Positions 47,582 through 60,183 of a DNA stretch of 64,000 nt are shown here, piece after piece. Below the pieces are notes generated by a model. It was not told where the DNA came from. It saw nothing but the letters and a program-made list of their open reading frames with translations, and made no database searches. Position 1 is the first letter of the stretch. Each line of letters opens with the position of its first letter. Made by a program: the position numbers and the translations under genes. Source of the stretch: Thermothelomyces thermophilus ATCC 42464 (taxonomy: Eukaryota; Ascomycota; Sordariomycetes; Sordariales; Chaetomiaceae); assembly GCF_000226095.1 (NCBI RefSeq), contig NC_016476.1, forward strand, positions 1,488,001-1,552,000. Reading direction: 5' to 3'.

Positions 47582-49843
47582 ATGGTTCAGAATAGAGGTG
47601 ACTTCGACCTCGACACCGACATGGCTACTAACGTTACGGCCGAATAGCTGCTCGCTTAGCTTGGTCAACTCTAGCAGTAGATCTAGGAGTTAGACTAGAG
47701 AGACAAGACTGCTCAAGCTCGGATCAAGGAACTCGAGAACCACGAAAAGTACTTGCAGAAGTTGGTTAACGAGGCCTACGCTAAAATCGAGGCACTCGAG
47801 GGCGCCAAAGCGAGCTATATCAAGATCGAACTACCTAGCAAATATAGAGGAACCAAGGAAGATCTTATAGGATTCCTAATAAACCTCTAATCTTACTTCT
47901 GGCTTAATGATGACATATTTCTAGATAATAAAGCTAAAGTCCTCTATATAGCTACGAGACTAGAGGGCAAGGCATTTAGATAGTTCGAGCCTATATAGAA
48001 TGATTATCTTATTAAGGAAGACAAAGATAACCGAGATACGTTTATATAAGTAGTCTTCTAATCTTATGACCGTTTCGAAGAAGAGCTTCGGAAGGTTTTT
48101 AGCGATAAAGACGAGAAGATTTATATATAAGAAAGACTTGCCAATCTCTAATAGACTAAGTTAGTAGCCTCCTATACTATATAGTTTAGATAGGATATAC
48201 TTAAGTCTTAGCTTAACGACAAGGTATTAATATAACTATTCTATAATAGCTTAAAGGAAAAGGTTAAAGATAAGCTATATAAGTATAATTAGCCTAAGAC
48301 CCTAGATAAATATATTATATAGGCTATTAGAATCGATAATCGACTCTATATATAAGAGTAGTAAAAACGAGGTCAAATAAATAGAACCACGGTTAAGGCT
48401 AATGACAAGAAAAAGCGAGCATACGTTAGTACCTTATACGGGACGTACCTTGGAGCTATAGATATAGATATAGCATAGAAGCAGGACCGGAAGAAGATAA
48501 CTAAAGACAAGTCTAATGTTACTTACTATAACTACAAAAAGAAAGGGCATTATAAGTAAGAATGTCGAAGCCCGAAGAAAGGGTAGAAGATAGTCCCTAG
48601 AAAGGAAATTACGGCTATTAACGAAACTACCAAGGACGTTATCAAAGTAGCGGCTATAAGCTACAAAGATAGGGGCAGTAATATAGACAGTCTTAGACAT
48701 GATGATAATGGTAAAGACAAACAAGCACCGTACTCCGAACTGGTCACTACGGACCTAGAGATAGGTCTTGCTAAATAGGATATAGTAGGAGAATATATAC
48801 CACCAGTTTCGATTCTCCTAGCCTTGAGGCAGTAGGGTTTTATAGTTATATAGAGGTAGGATAGATCGTAGACAACTAATACCTAAGGAATCGAAAGACT
48901 TAGACCTAATGTTCTATTTCTCTAGGAACAAATCAAATAGTATCGTAATAAAGTTTTTTAGCTTAATATAGAACTATGTAAATAGGATAGACGCTTGATT
49001 TGACTTGCCTACTAGAGCGATAGAATGAGGGACGAAATAAGGGAACTCCGACGTATCGTAGAAACTATCAAAGGAGAATAGCCTATAATATACGATAGGC
49101 CCGATAGCTACGCCAAGTATCTTAACGGCTAGCAACTTAGTAACGACGTACGGAACCTAGAATACTAGTTTATATATACGAACTACAGAAAAGACGAGCA
49201 TATATAGGAAAGCTACTAGAAGAAACACTCCTATATTAGCACTAGAGTATCTATAGTCTACATATAATGGGAAGGATTTGGGAAAGAATTCTAATACCTC
49301 CTAGGCAACGCCACGCGACTATACCCTTGACACGAGGCATATACGCAAGTGCCCTAGTTCTAGTGTATAGCATACGAATGCCAATACTACTTCTACGACA
49401 AATTCGAAAACAATTACTAGCCGACCTAACAAGGAAATGAGGATAGAAGCTTACACCCTATAGAATAGGTCTACGATGTAAGAAACAGAGCGGCCGAATT
49501 GCTCTAGAAGATCGAAGCCCGTGATCTAGAAGGTATTACGATAGTTCTAAGACAAGCCTAGCCTAGGTACTATAGAACTAGATAAGACATATAGGACTCG
49601 TACTAGAGTAACGATTGCCTCTATCATATAGACAAAAAGAAATTATAAATTTGGGAGCTTCAGATAAAGCTATAGTACGCACGATGGAAAGCGGAACGGA
49701 CCTAACGGTGGGAAGCCGCAAGCACTTAATAGCTTACGGAAATAAGCACGATTGACGAAGCCGCTATTAGCTAAATAACCGAAGAGGTTAGCACTAACCT
49801 AGGAAACGGGTCAGGGCCCTTCGAGGGGCCTAGAAGCCATTAA
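47582..49843 (+). pseudogene. Element 3 gag, RIP-degraded
   Basis: 2262 nt from ATG to TAA, exactly the length of the element 5 gag. Many TAG stops. The zinc knuckle reads YNYKKKGHYK-EC, with Cys positions lost through G-to-A changes. The heptamer at 49801-49807 is AGGAAAC (GGGAAAC in element 5). Confidence 0.8.
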
Positions 49844-52800
49844 TGCCTGTGTAGTGGCAGGTGGTAGCATAGTATAGGAGGAACTAGCGTAAGAGACCAC
49901 TATATCGAGACCTCCTAGCAGAAACATAGGAAATTGCCATAATCTTTAGACGACGGCGGTAAGATAAGCGATTATAGATAATAGCATAGTAGAGATAGTA
50001 TAAAATGCTCGTATTAGTAGATAGTAGAGTAGAGATAAACCTGATTTTGCTGACACTTATAAATTAGCTATAGATACCCTAGAGAATAAAGTAGAAGTAT
50101 AGTATAGTCAAAGGGCTATTTCCGACGTAATAAGTACGTAAGGAGACCGAACCGATTGATATTACTATGGTAGGAAAGACTATAGCAGTCGTATTTAGCA
50201 TTATAAATATAGGTAACGACAAAGACATAATATTAGGGTTACTATAGTATGAAGACTATAACCCGGACGTTAGCTAGAAGAATAATAGCTACCTATAACC
50301 CTAAATAGAGTTGTATTCGACTAGCGAGATAGGGAGCACGCAAGGATCGCAAGCAGACAATGCTCAAGGAAAGGCATATCCTATAGATCTACCGTAAGAG
50401 ACAGATAGTAGCAGGCAGACTACTACGGACTCTAGAAAAGGCGGCATAATGACATCGATATAGCGATAGGAGGAACGAGCTAAACCGCCGATAGCTATTC
50501 TCTCTATTAATAAATGCGGAGCACTATAATTAGAGTAGTAGGTTAAGACAGGAGAAATCGCTAACATCGCTATAGATGGAACCAAGTTCGTATACTACTA
50601 GAAAACCGAGAGACGAGACAAGACTAGGGAAGTACCGAAGGAATATAAAGGATACCTAGCATTCGAACCGAAATATCTAGAAGGGCTACTAGAACACGGC
50701 CTATAGGATTACGAGATTAAGCTTAAGGAAGGAGTATAACTAAAGTTCTTTAAGATTTACTATACGAGCCAGATATAGAACGAAGAACTTAAGCGATATT
50801 TAGAGGAGAATCTTCGAAAAGGATATATCTGCCTGTCGACATCACTAGTAGGCTACCCGATCCTATTTGTGCCTAAGAAAGACGGAAAGCTATAGTTATA
50901 TGTTGACTATTGGCAACTTAACGAATAGACCGTGAAAAACCGATACCCGTTACTACTAATCTTACGGCTCCGAGATTAGTTAGTAGGAGCCTAATATTTT
51001 ACGTATCTTGACTTGCTATTAGCCTATAACTATATACAGATCAAAGAAGGCAACGAGTGGAAAACGGCCTTTAGGACACCCTATAGCCACTATAAGTACC
51101 TTGTCATGCCATTTGAACTTACGAACGCGCCGGCAACGTTCTAAGCCCTAATTAATCAAGCTATCCGACCCTTTCTCGACAAATTTATAGTATATTATCT
51201 TGACGACATACTTATCTTCTCTAAGACGATAGATAAACACTAGAAGTATATAAAAGTAATGTTAGATACGCTATATATATATAAACTATTAGTTAACAAG
51301 GAAAAGAGCGAATTCTATATTAGGAAAATAGTATTTCTAGGATACGAAATATCCCTAGGATAAATCCAGATAGAACCTTTAAAGATTAAAGCTATTAAGA
51401 ATTAGCCCCGACCGACGTCAGTTATAGAAGTACGAAGCTTTATCAGATTTGTAAACTTCTACCAGATGTTCATTAGGAACTTTAGAGTAATCGTATGACC
51501 TTTGTACAAACTTACCAAGAAGAATGCTAAATTCCAATGGGAAGAACAACATGAGCAAGCATTTATATAGATTCGCGACGCCATTACCAAAGATCTAGTA
51601 CTAGTACTACTAGACCCTAAGAAGCTATTTGAGGTAGAAACGGACGCTTCAGACTATACTATCGGAGGACAATTGGGATAACGAGACAGATAAGAAAAGC
51701 TACATCCTATAGCCTTCTTTTCAAAGAAGCTCGATAGACTACGTCTTAATTATCTAATCTATAATAAGGAACTACTTACGATTATCGAAGCTTTTAAGGA
51801 ATGGTAACTATACCTTAGTGGTACGATTAAACCGGTATAAGTGTATATAGATTACAAGAATTTATAATACTTCACGATAATAAAGGAGCTTAACAGACGA
51901 CAAATATAATAGGTAGAATTCCTCGCGGAATTTAACTTTAAGATCTGCTATAAGAAAGGCAAAGAGAACGTACAAGTAGATATCTTAAATCGATAAACAG
52001 ATTATACGGAAGGATAAATAGGAACGACATTACCGTTATTCAAGGAACGGACAGACAGAACGCTATATCACAAAACGTAGACACCCGTGGAAGATGATCT
52101 ACTTGACTCGTTCCTAGAATGCTACACAATCTTTCGAGAAGAAAGGATTAACGAGGTATAGTATCAAGTAACACCCGGACTACTACTACCTAACGGAGTA
52201 GAAGAAAGAGATAGAAAACTCTGGTACCGAGGCAAAGTGTATATCTATGACAAAGATTAATAGCTATAGATGATTCGAGAACTCTACAAGTCGAAACTTG
52301 GAGGATATAAAGGAGTTACGAAGATTGTTATATAAGTTAAAAAACACTACGACTTTCTATAGTTAACGGCACGAGTTAAGGAAGTCGTATAGAACTATAA
52401 TATTTGCAATCGAAGCAAGACGGCATAATATAAGCTATATAGGCTACTTTAGCTACTATTAATAGCTAATAAACTATAGAGTTTAATTATAATAGACTTT
52501 ATTACAAAGCTACTAGAATCTAAGGATATAGCTATAGGAGTGACCTATAATAGTATTCTTATTATAATAGATTGCCTAACTAAGTGGGTATACTTCTTTC
52601 CCTATAAGGAGTCCTAGATAGCAGAACAGTTAGCAGATGTGATCTATCGGCAAGTTATATTAGTGTATACTTGGCCGCAAGAATGGATCACTAACAGAGA
52701 CACGAAGTTCGCGTCGAAGTTCTAGCAAGCGTTAATGCAACGATTAGGCGTTAATAGCAAGCTGTTAACGGCATATCACCTATAGACTAACGGACAAACA

Positions 52801-53553
52801 GAGCAACTAAACTAAGTTATTAAGCAGTACCTCCGCTCTTACGTTAACTACTAGCAAAACGACTAAGTCATGCTATTACTAATAGTATAACTTGCTTATA
52901 ATATAATGCCAACAGAAATAACCAAAGTTATACTGTTCTTCGCAAACTATAGATATAAAGCAGACCTTAGGCAAGGACTAGAGGTCATAGTGCCGAGAGC
53001 AGTAGTCAAGGCAGAACAAATGTATACACTATATGAAAAGCTTAAAAAGGAACTCGAGTTTATTAAGACTAGAATGAAAAATTACTACGATAAATATAGG
53101 CTCGAGGGACCTTGCCTAGAGAGGGGAGACAAAGTGTTCCTAATTATATAAAACTTACGAACCAAACGACTAAGCACGAAGCTAGACTTTAAGAAGGTTA
53201 GACCCTTCGTTATCAAAGAACGAATTTCGACATCTAACTACTAACTATCGTTACCGTCATCTATATGACTATAGATAGATGTTTTTTATATTTCACTTCT
53301 CGAACCAGTACCGAAAAACGCTAAGGTTGCTATATATATCGAAGCAAAGGACAAAGAGGAAGAATAGGACGTCAAAGAAATTCTAGATTTATATATTATT
53401 AATAGGGAACTGTAATATCTAGTTAAATAGCTTGATTTTAGACTAGAGGATAACTTATAGAAGCTAGTCAAGAACTTAAACTGCCTTAAGAAACTAGAAT
53501 AGTTCTACTAGTAGAACCCGGATCGACTAAAGGAAAACCTAAGACAGAACTAA
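49801..53553 (+). pseudogene. Element 3 pol: protease, RT, RNase H, integrase, chromodomain
   Basis: One continuous -1 frame relative to gag. The protease motif DSGA is damaged to DSRV (about 50020). RT keeps YLDDILIFSK at about 51196-51225. RNase H follows near 51600-52000. The integrase C-terminal region reads openly at 52906-53151 (ANYRYKADL, LKKELEFIKTRMKNYYDKY, GDKVFLI). The chromodomain is at about 53370-53510 (KEILDLYIINREL-YLVK-LDF). The TAA at 53551 is the probable native stop. Confidence 0.8.
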
Positions 53554-54254
53554 AGATAACGCCCTAGTCGATAGTATCGGCGGCATCATTAATCTCTGAC
53601 GAGGGTATAGCAGGCGCCTCTTGCCGCTCTTGCCGCTCTTGCTACTTAACCGCCTCTAACTTGTCTAAGGTCGACAGACCACGTGCTACTATATTAGTAC
53701 CTTTCTCTACCAAAAACTCCTTTTACTGACGAAGACACCGGAGCTATATAAGCTTTTTGGATAACTTGTGCTAAGCTTCTTCTAGATGGCGTTAGGATTT
53801 ATCTAGCTTAAGCTCGGTATAATACTTAGTATCCTTGATATGATATTACTCTTAGAGAATGTAATCTACTAGAATAAACATTAGGAATTATATAAAAAAA
53901 AAAAAAAGAGATAAGCTTATAGGAAGAAAGCGAGATGCCTAAGCCATTACAAGAACGACCTTGACAAATATAGGCCTTATAACGCTTTATATGTGTGATT
54001 ATTTTACAGACAAGACCTTGTGACGTATACTAAGAGCAAGGTATAACGACAAAACCGTTCTTAGCAATATTTTAAGCAAGGGAAGCACGGTAACGTGTAG
54101 AATACGACTTCTATTTCTCTACTAGTATCTTATTAACATAGCGACCGCAACGTAGAAACAGGAAGAATATAGTACTCATAAGCGAAGGGTGTTAGCACTA
54201 TTTAAAATGGCCTAAGAGGGCTTTTAGGTCGAAAGCCTTAGAGGAGGGGCATTA

Positions 54255-54700
54255 TATTACGGATAAGTATATAGACGGCCTAGCAGGCTATAGTTAGGAC
54301 ACAAGACATTCCGATAGCTAATCACTTAATAGACCAATTAGAAGATTATCACCGCCAAGACTAAGGTCTTCACTAGTGATAATAACATGTCACCGTCGAC
54401 AACGTAGAATTACGGAGTGAAAGGAGAAATGGTACTAGTGATAACTATTGAAGAGGGATAGACAATTGTATATATATAGCTAGCTAGTCACTCGTTAGGT
54501 GGACTCTAAGAGTTTACTAGTGGTAATAATCACAATTACAGTACTTATACTAAGCATTGCTAATTACTATAAGAGATAACTCTAGTGTTATTATAAACCC
54601 TTTGGCTTCACCGAATCCCTTAGACGACCTGCCCGCTTGTCCTACTCAATCTACCTTCGTCTGAACCCTTTTAGAAGAAGTCTGAGTTAGGTTCGTCACA
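54255..54700 (+). repeat. Element 3 3' LTR
   Basis: 446 bp. It ends GTTCGTCACA and is followed by TTTAC. Confidence 0.92.
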
Positions 54701-54705
54701 TTTAC

Positions 54706-57700
54706 GAATTGCCTATACTAGGTAAGCGACTTCCTACTTAGAAGGTCTATATTATATCTTAGCTTTTGTTAATAGTCGGCTTAGGAATATAACAGGTAGC
54801 ACTTAGTTAGCTAGGATAAGGTTATCTAGGCGCTAGTTATATCTATCGTAAGTATAGAAGATTATAACGCCAAATCTATATTCTAAATAGCTATCGAGTT
54901 AAATATATAGCTGCTTATCAGGATTGAAGTAGTAGAGGATTATCGGGTTTTTATAACAGATGGCCTCCTATGGGGTAGCAAAGGACGCCTTTTCTTGCTC
55001 GGTTAGCTCGAAGGAAGTATAGCTATAGTAGCCTATCCTCCGGGTCTGGTTACCGATTTCTAGTTCGCTAGTTTTTCGGCTATATGTAAGCAGGTTAGTC
55101 TTACATTTCTAGAGTGGCTTGGCGATCCTTATATAGTATAGAATCAAGTGTTATAGGAAACTAGTGGCGCCTAAGTACTATTCTAGCGTTTTTAACATAC
55201 GTAGAAAGGATAACTACTTAAATGCTTTAACGCGCTGATCTGTATTAGTAAGGCCAAGACTATCTACACGAAAGCCAAGTAGTTCTACATTCGGGTAGCC
55301 GATATATGATTTGGTTAGCGAGATGGCGATATTCTTCTTCCGGAACAGGTTAAAGATAGTCTTTAAATGCCGTACGTGATCCTTGGCTATATCTAAGAAG
55401 ATGATAATATCGTCGATAAACGTACAATAGTAGGAGGAATACGGTTGTAATAACTAATCTATAAACCATTATACGTATATAGGCGAATTATAGTATCCTA
55501 TAAGCGTTATAGTCGGCTATTCCAGACCGTAAGGGCTAATTAATATAAACCTATCTTAATATAAAGAATATACGCCAAATTAATAGAAAAACGACATTAT
55601 ATTAATTATTATAATAAACTTCTTTCCATATAGAGCCGTAATAATCTCTGACTATAACGGTAGTAGGTAGTTATTAGGAACGGTAATCTTGTTTAAACTA
55701 TGTAGATCGATGACGACGCGGCCCTTAGCGACTCCCTTAACGGTATACCAGATAACAAAAACAGGATAGGCAAAAGGAGTAGCGTCCTTTGCGAACCATA
55801 ATTTGCCCTATTAATAGAGGGCATCAAAGGTTTTATCTAGGACTTCCCTATCCCTCTAGCTTAACGGGTACGCGTAGGAGCGTACTTTCTAATATTACTA
55901 GCCTTCTACGAGTAGCACTTTTATCTATTCGTTCTACGGAATATCGATTAGACTAGCATCGTTCTAGAGTTATAGGAAGCCGTTAACTAAGTTAGCAAAC
56001 TTCTATACTAGTACTAGGTTGCCTATATAGATATAGATGCTATTGTTAGTAACGATCTTAGGTAGGGAGCTAGGTATCTTTAATCCTAGTGTAGAATGCT
56101 TCTTAGGTACGTATAGCTTGCGTTCCGCTTTGCTAGTAACTTTATTAGTAGCTCCTAGGATTGCTTTTAACGAAATATCCTACGGTAGAAAAGGTTAAGA
56201 TTACTAGGTAAGTTAGAAGACGAAGTCGCTAATAGGTATGTCTAAATTAGTGTCGTCGACGAAGTTTACGTTGCTAGTAGCTGCAAATTAGGCTATAGCT
56301 ACCGGTAGCTTTATAGGGATATAACTGCCTTCGAGGATTACGCTCGAATAGTAGTCTAAATTAAAGGAAGCGTTAATTAGTATAACATCGTATTAATTAG
56401 CGACTATTAATATAGGGTTAACGTCATTTACTACTATAGGTATAACTATTATTGAAGTGGTAGTTGCGATCGCTATTACGTAGAAAGCAGTAGTCTACAA
56501 ATAGGCAAAGTAGCTACTGTCTTCCATTTCTTCGATCCTTCTAATAGAGTGCCTCTTCGGGATACATAGCGTTCCCTATATAGTATTTTCGACAGGTACT
56601 ACCTTTAGCGTCTTCGTATCCATAACGAAGTTACAGATAGCTATGTAAGCCGAGTTAAATATAAAGGCACGACCTGTTAGGAGAGGCTTATACTCGATAG
56701 GTACCATTGCCTATTAGTTAGGTAGGAGAGTGATTTCGCGAGTGGTTTTGACTTTACATATATAGGGCATAGAGTGTATATATATAGAAAAAGAAAAGTA
56801 GAAGTCAAATAACTATAATTTGACTTCCTTACGTTAATAGTTAATATTCGCGTCGTAAGAATCTAGGAATTCGTTATCTATTAAAAGATTCGATGCTAGA
56901 GAGTTAACAACCTACGCTATATAGGTAAACTTAGCTAGGGTAGGAGTACCGTTTTCTATACCTAGTAAGTAGATATCGAAAGACGCCTATTTATTAAGGC
57001 TTAATATAGCGTTTCCTATACCTTTGACCTTGCCCTTATATCGTTCGATCTAGTAGTTTAATCGCTATGGAAACGTACGGTTAATAAGGGAGCGGCTAGC
57101 ACCAAGATCTAGGTATACTTCTACGGCTTCGCGATCTATTTGTTTATAGTATACCCTAATATATAGATAGGTATATCCTAGTAGTAAACCATAGCGGTTA
57201 GGCATATACCTAGGGGGTATGTCTTTAACTTAGTACGCTTTTGCCATAGTGTCTGTTAGTAATGTAGTTAGCATGTCCAAAGCTTAGTACGCGTTTTCTA
57301 GCAGTAAAGCAGGTAGGTCTAATAACTCCTTCAAAGTAGAAGGATCTACTAGGTAGCAAATGTTACTAGATTTTGCGTCCTTATAGGATTTCAAGTACTA
57401 GAAGAGAGCGTTTCGCGATTCTAGAGTAGTATTATGGAAACTATAGGTATAGCGAGCCAGGTCTACGAGATTAGCTTCATAGTTACAGACAGAAGGAAGA
57501 GGGCCAGTTCTATAGCATCGCTTAATATAGGTATATAGTTCGATTTACAAGCTAAAGGACTTATAGTACTTATAGCAAGTAAGCTACAAATCTAGAACGA
57601 GGTACGCGATACTAGTATCGCTACCCGAAGATCTGGATTTAGATTTAGATTTAGGGGCGCTTTTGGCTAACAACGCGTTAGATTGATCCGGCTCGGAGCT

Positions 57701-59617
57701 ATCGCTAGCTTCTTTAGCGAAGTAGGCGTGGTCGTAATATTCCTTTTGCTAGCGGTCGTCTTTGCCAAATCTGACCTGCTTTTGGCTACGATTACCCTAC
57801 TTACGGCGATCTTAATTGTGGCGATCCTAGTTGTAGCGATCCTAGTCGCGGTTATAATCAAATCCTCGATCGCGATCAAAACCGTAGTTACGTTTAAATC
57901 TATAGTTATACTAGTCGTATCTTAGCGACTTGTTATATCTATAGCCGAACTAGCGCGGTTAATTAGCGTTATAGCGCGCCGGCTTATAAGGGCGGTCTTT
58001 AGCCTTTAGGTATTTCGGCTTACTATCTATAGATATCTTCTTCTCTAGATAAGGGTAGTAGTTAAGAGTAGCTACTAGAACGATAGATCGAGACTACTTG
58101 ATATACTATATATAGGTCCTAAGTAAAGAGTGTTACTAGGGAGGATCTAAATACTACTTAATATAAAGGTCTATAGCTAACTAGACTTGAATTATAATGC
58201 CTTACTAGTTATCGTTACGTTCGTTAAGTATATATATTAAGCGTACTTAACGAAGTATCTTCTATATAAAGAAACTAAATGCTTGCTTGTCCTTTATAAT
58301 GTTCTTTAGATGTAGGCTAGCTTTATTAAACTTATAGGTAGTAGTTATAGCGTCAGGTATAAAGTGCTCTTACAATCGATTTATAATAGCTTAAAGACCT
58401 TATTTATATAATTATTTACATATAGAGCCGTTTAACTCGTTAGTTTACCAAATAATAGCTAGGCTACTAAGAAGGGTCTAGAAGAAGGATAGAATCTATG
58501 CCTTAACGCTGCCATTAGGGTCGCTTTCTAGGAAGGTTTCAATATAGTTAGCAAAGTAGTAGATATCGGTAAATACTAGATTCTTACCGTCGTTAACAAT
58601 ACCCAAGGAATATAGATCAGGGAAAGAAGGATCGAACTAGCCAATATCGTCCCTCTTGATCTTAAAGTCTAAGTGACTCTATATACTTATAGTGGTATTG
58701 TATATTAATTTGTGTCTATAGCGTCTGTTACTATTGTCGCTGCTAACGTTACTACTACTATCGTTGCTACTGCTGCCATTATTAGGGTATAGAGCGCCAT
58801 GATAGCGTCCTAGATTCTAGTCTCCTAAAGGTTAGCGATGGTTAGATGGCTTATTATCGCTATTATTAGAGCTCGAGGAACCGGGTTCTCTACCTCTGCT
58901 AGCTATAAAGTGTAGGATCTTATATAAAGGCTATATACATTTAGGGCGGCTAAGATTATAACAATAGCCGATACTAATACCCTTAGGGGGTATAGGGAAA
59001 GTACTATTATTATATTGTATATCTTCTACGAGATTACTAACTTGTTATACTTCTTTTATAATAGTACTAAGTCTAGTAAGGTCAAAAGAAGATCATTAAC
59101 AACTAGGCAGTTAATCGTCAATCTTACTTTCTATATTATATATTATATTAACTAATTCCTTTATTTAAGTTATCACTCGGCTAAGTATATTACTATACTA
59201 ATTTATATAGATTTCTAGCCCTTCGATACGATTAGCTAATAGTGCTATCGTTTCTTCTATATGTTTTTCTAGGCGCTAGGAAATTCGATCTTTAGCTTCT
59301 TATAGGTAGTAAGCGAAGTTATAATCTATCCTAGCAAGATTCTTTTTAGGTATCTATAATAGCTTATAGATAGCTCCTTTAGTCTTGTTAGAAATACTAT
59401 CGGTTCGTTCCTTTAGCTAATCAAACTAAAGATCTATCTTGCCATTTAACTAAACTAACGTTTCCTTATTAGCGCCGAACTTGTTAGGTTTAGCTTATTA
59501 TAGCTTGTATTCGTTAGCAAATTCGAGTGGCGACTCTAGCTCCTATAGAGAAGCTTCTTCTTACGATTAATCCTTAGGATTATATTCTAACGCCTATACC
59601 TACGATATATAGGGCAT
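54706..59617 (-). pseudogene. Element 4 gag, protease, RT and first part of RNase H
   Basis: It starts at ATG 59617 (MPYIS, then ALEYNPKD). A basic stretch with repeated DR-N-DR units lies at about 57880-57780. RT is visible as FIDDIIIF at about 55440-55400, and RNase H as NPIILYYFNPDKQLYI and VIFLSRLLTKAKI near 54960-54760. The RNase H frame stops at 54706, where element 3 begins, and resumes at 47108. Stops are mostly TAG. Confidence 0.65.
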
Positions 59618-59922
59618 CTTGTCACGCCTCCTTAGAACGCTCGCGACGTAGTTAGACAGTTCCCTAATAGTTAGTTTTTTGACAGGGGTGTTTAAAGGAT
59701 AGGATGTCACGAGCCAACTATAAACCGCGACCCGGTGGGGTACAGCAGGCCGAATGAGCCACCAATCAAGAAGGGCACGAAGCGAGGCTGACACGGATCG
59801 CTAGGGAGCGCAGGCTACCACGAGCGAACAATTGCCAAAAGGGGAAAGATAGCGGAGGATAGCTAGCTACCAAAGGCGATCCAAAGACAGGATCGAAGAA
59901 GGCCATAAGCGATCAGGAAGAG

Positions 59923-59930
59923 TATATATA
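59923..59930 (+). promoter_or_regulatory. TATA box of element 5 LTR promoter
   Basis: TATATATA lies about 44 nt upstream of the self-primer sequence AGTGGTAACAA (59974-59984), which in the Tf1 model marks the RNA 5' end. Confidence 0.55.
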
Positions 59931-59973
59931 CATGTAAATAGTCACTCGTTATGGTGGACTCTGGGAGTTCACC

Positions 59974-59984
59974 AGTGGTAACAA
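59974..59984 (+). other. Self-primer sequence in R of element 5
   Basis: AGTGGTAACAA, perfectly complementary over 11 nt to 60159-60169. If RNA starts here or just upstream, its 5' end can fold back to prime reverse transcription. Confidence 0.65.
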
Positions 59985-60158
59985 TCACAATCACAGTACT
60001 CATACCAAGCATTGCTGATTACTGTGAGAGACAACTCTAAGTGTTGTTGTGAACCCTTTGGCTTCACCGAATCCCTCAGACGACCTGCCTACTTGTCCCG
60101 CTTCACCCACCTCCGTCTGGACCCTTTCAGAAGAAGTCTGAGTTGGGTTCGTCACACG

Positions 60159-60169
60159 TTGTTACCACT
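60159..60169 (+). other. Self-primer binding site of element 5
   Basis: TTGTTACCACT, 2 nt downstream of the LTR, the usual place of a primer-binding site. It has no TGG start, so tRNA priming is unlikely. Confidence 0.7.
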
Positions 60170-60183
60170 CCCTTTGTTCTGTC

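Larger units (their letters stand above)
47109..54700 (+). mobile_element. Element 3: complete chromovirus-type LTR retrotransposon, heavily RIP-damaged
   Basis: 7592 bp between 446-bp LTRs (47109-47554 and 54255-54700), flanked by the duplication TTTAC (47104-47108 and 54701-54705). A purine tract GAGGAGGGG precedes the 3' LTR. Gag (47582-49843) and pol (-1 frame, to TAA at 53551-53553) are recognisable, with protease, RT, RNase H, integrase and a chromodomain at the end. From the gag ATG to the RT YLDD codons it has no net length difference from element 5. Confidence 0.92.
44140..59704 (-). mobile_element. Element 4: Ty3/gypsy LTR retrotransposon, 5' end beyond window, split by element 3 and bordered by element 5
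   Basis: It reads on the minus strand. The 3' LTR is at 44140-44308 (TGTCAGAAGC ... CTACTACA on the minus strand), next to a GGGGGTA polypurine end. Gag begins at 59617, and pol continues leftwards. Element 3 sits inside the RNase H sequence with the 5-bp duplication TTTAC. The right-hand leader is cut at 59704 by the LTR of element 5, so the 5' LTR must lie beyond the window. Without element 3 the visible part is about 8 kb. It is heavily RIP-damaged. Confidence 0.8.
59705..60156 (+). repeat. Element 5 5' LTR
   Basis: It starts TGTCACGAGCC and ends GTTCGTCACA. The second half, from about 59938, matches the LTRs of element 3; the first half (U3) does not. It contains TATATATA at 59923-59930. 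The 3' partner lies outside the window. Confidence 0.85.

Noticed and set aside
57667-57925. Hydrophobic frames on both strands in element 4
   Set aside because: They are alternative readings of the basic DR-N-DR repeat of the gag region, which is in another frame.
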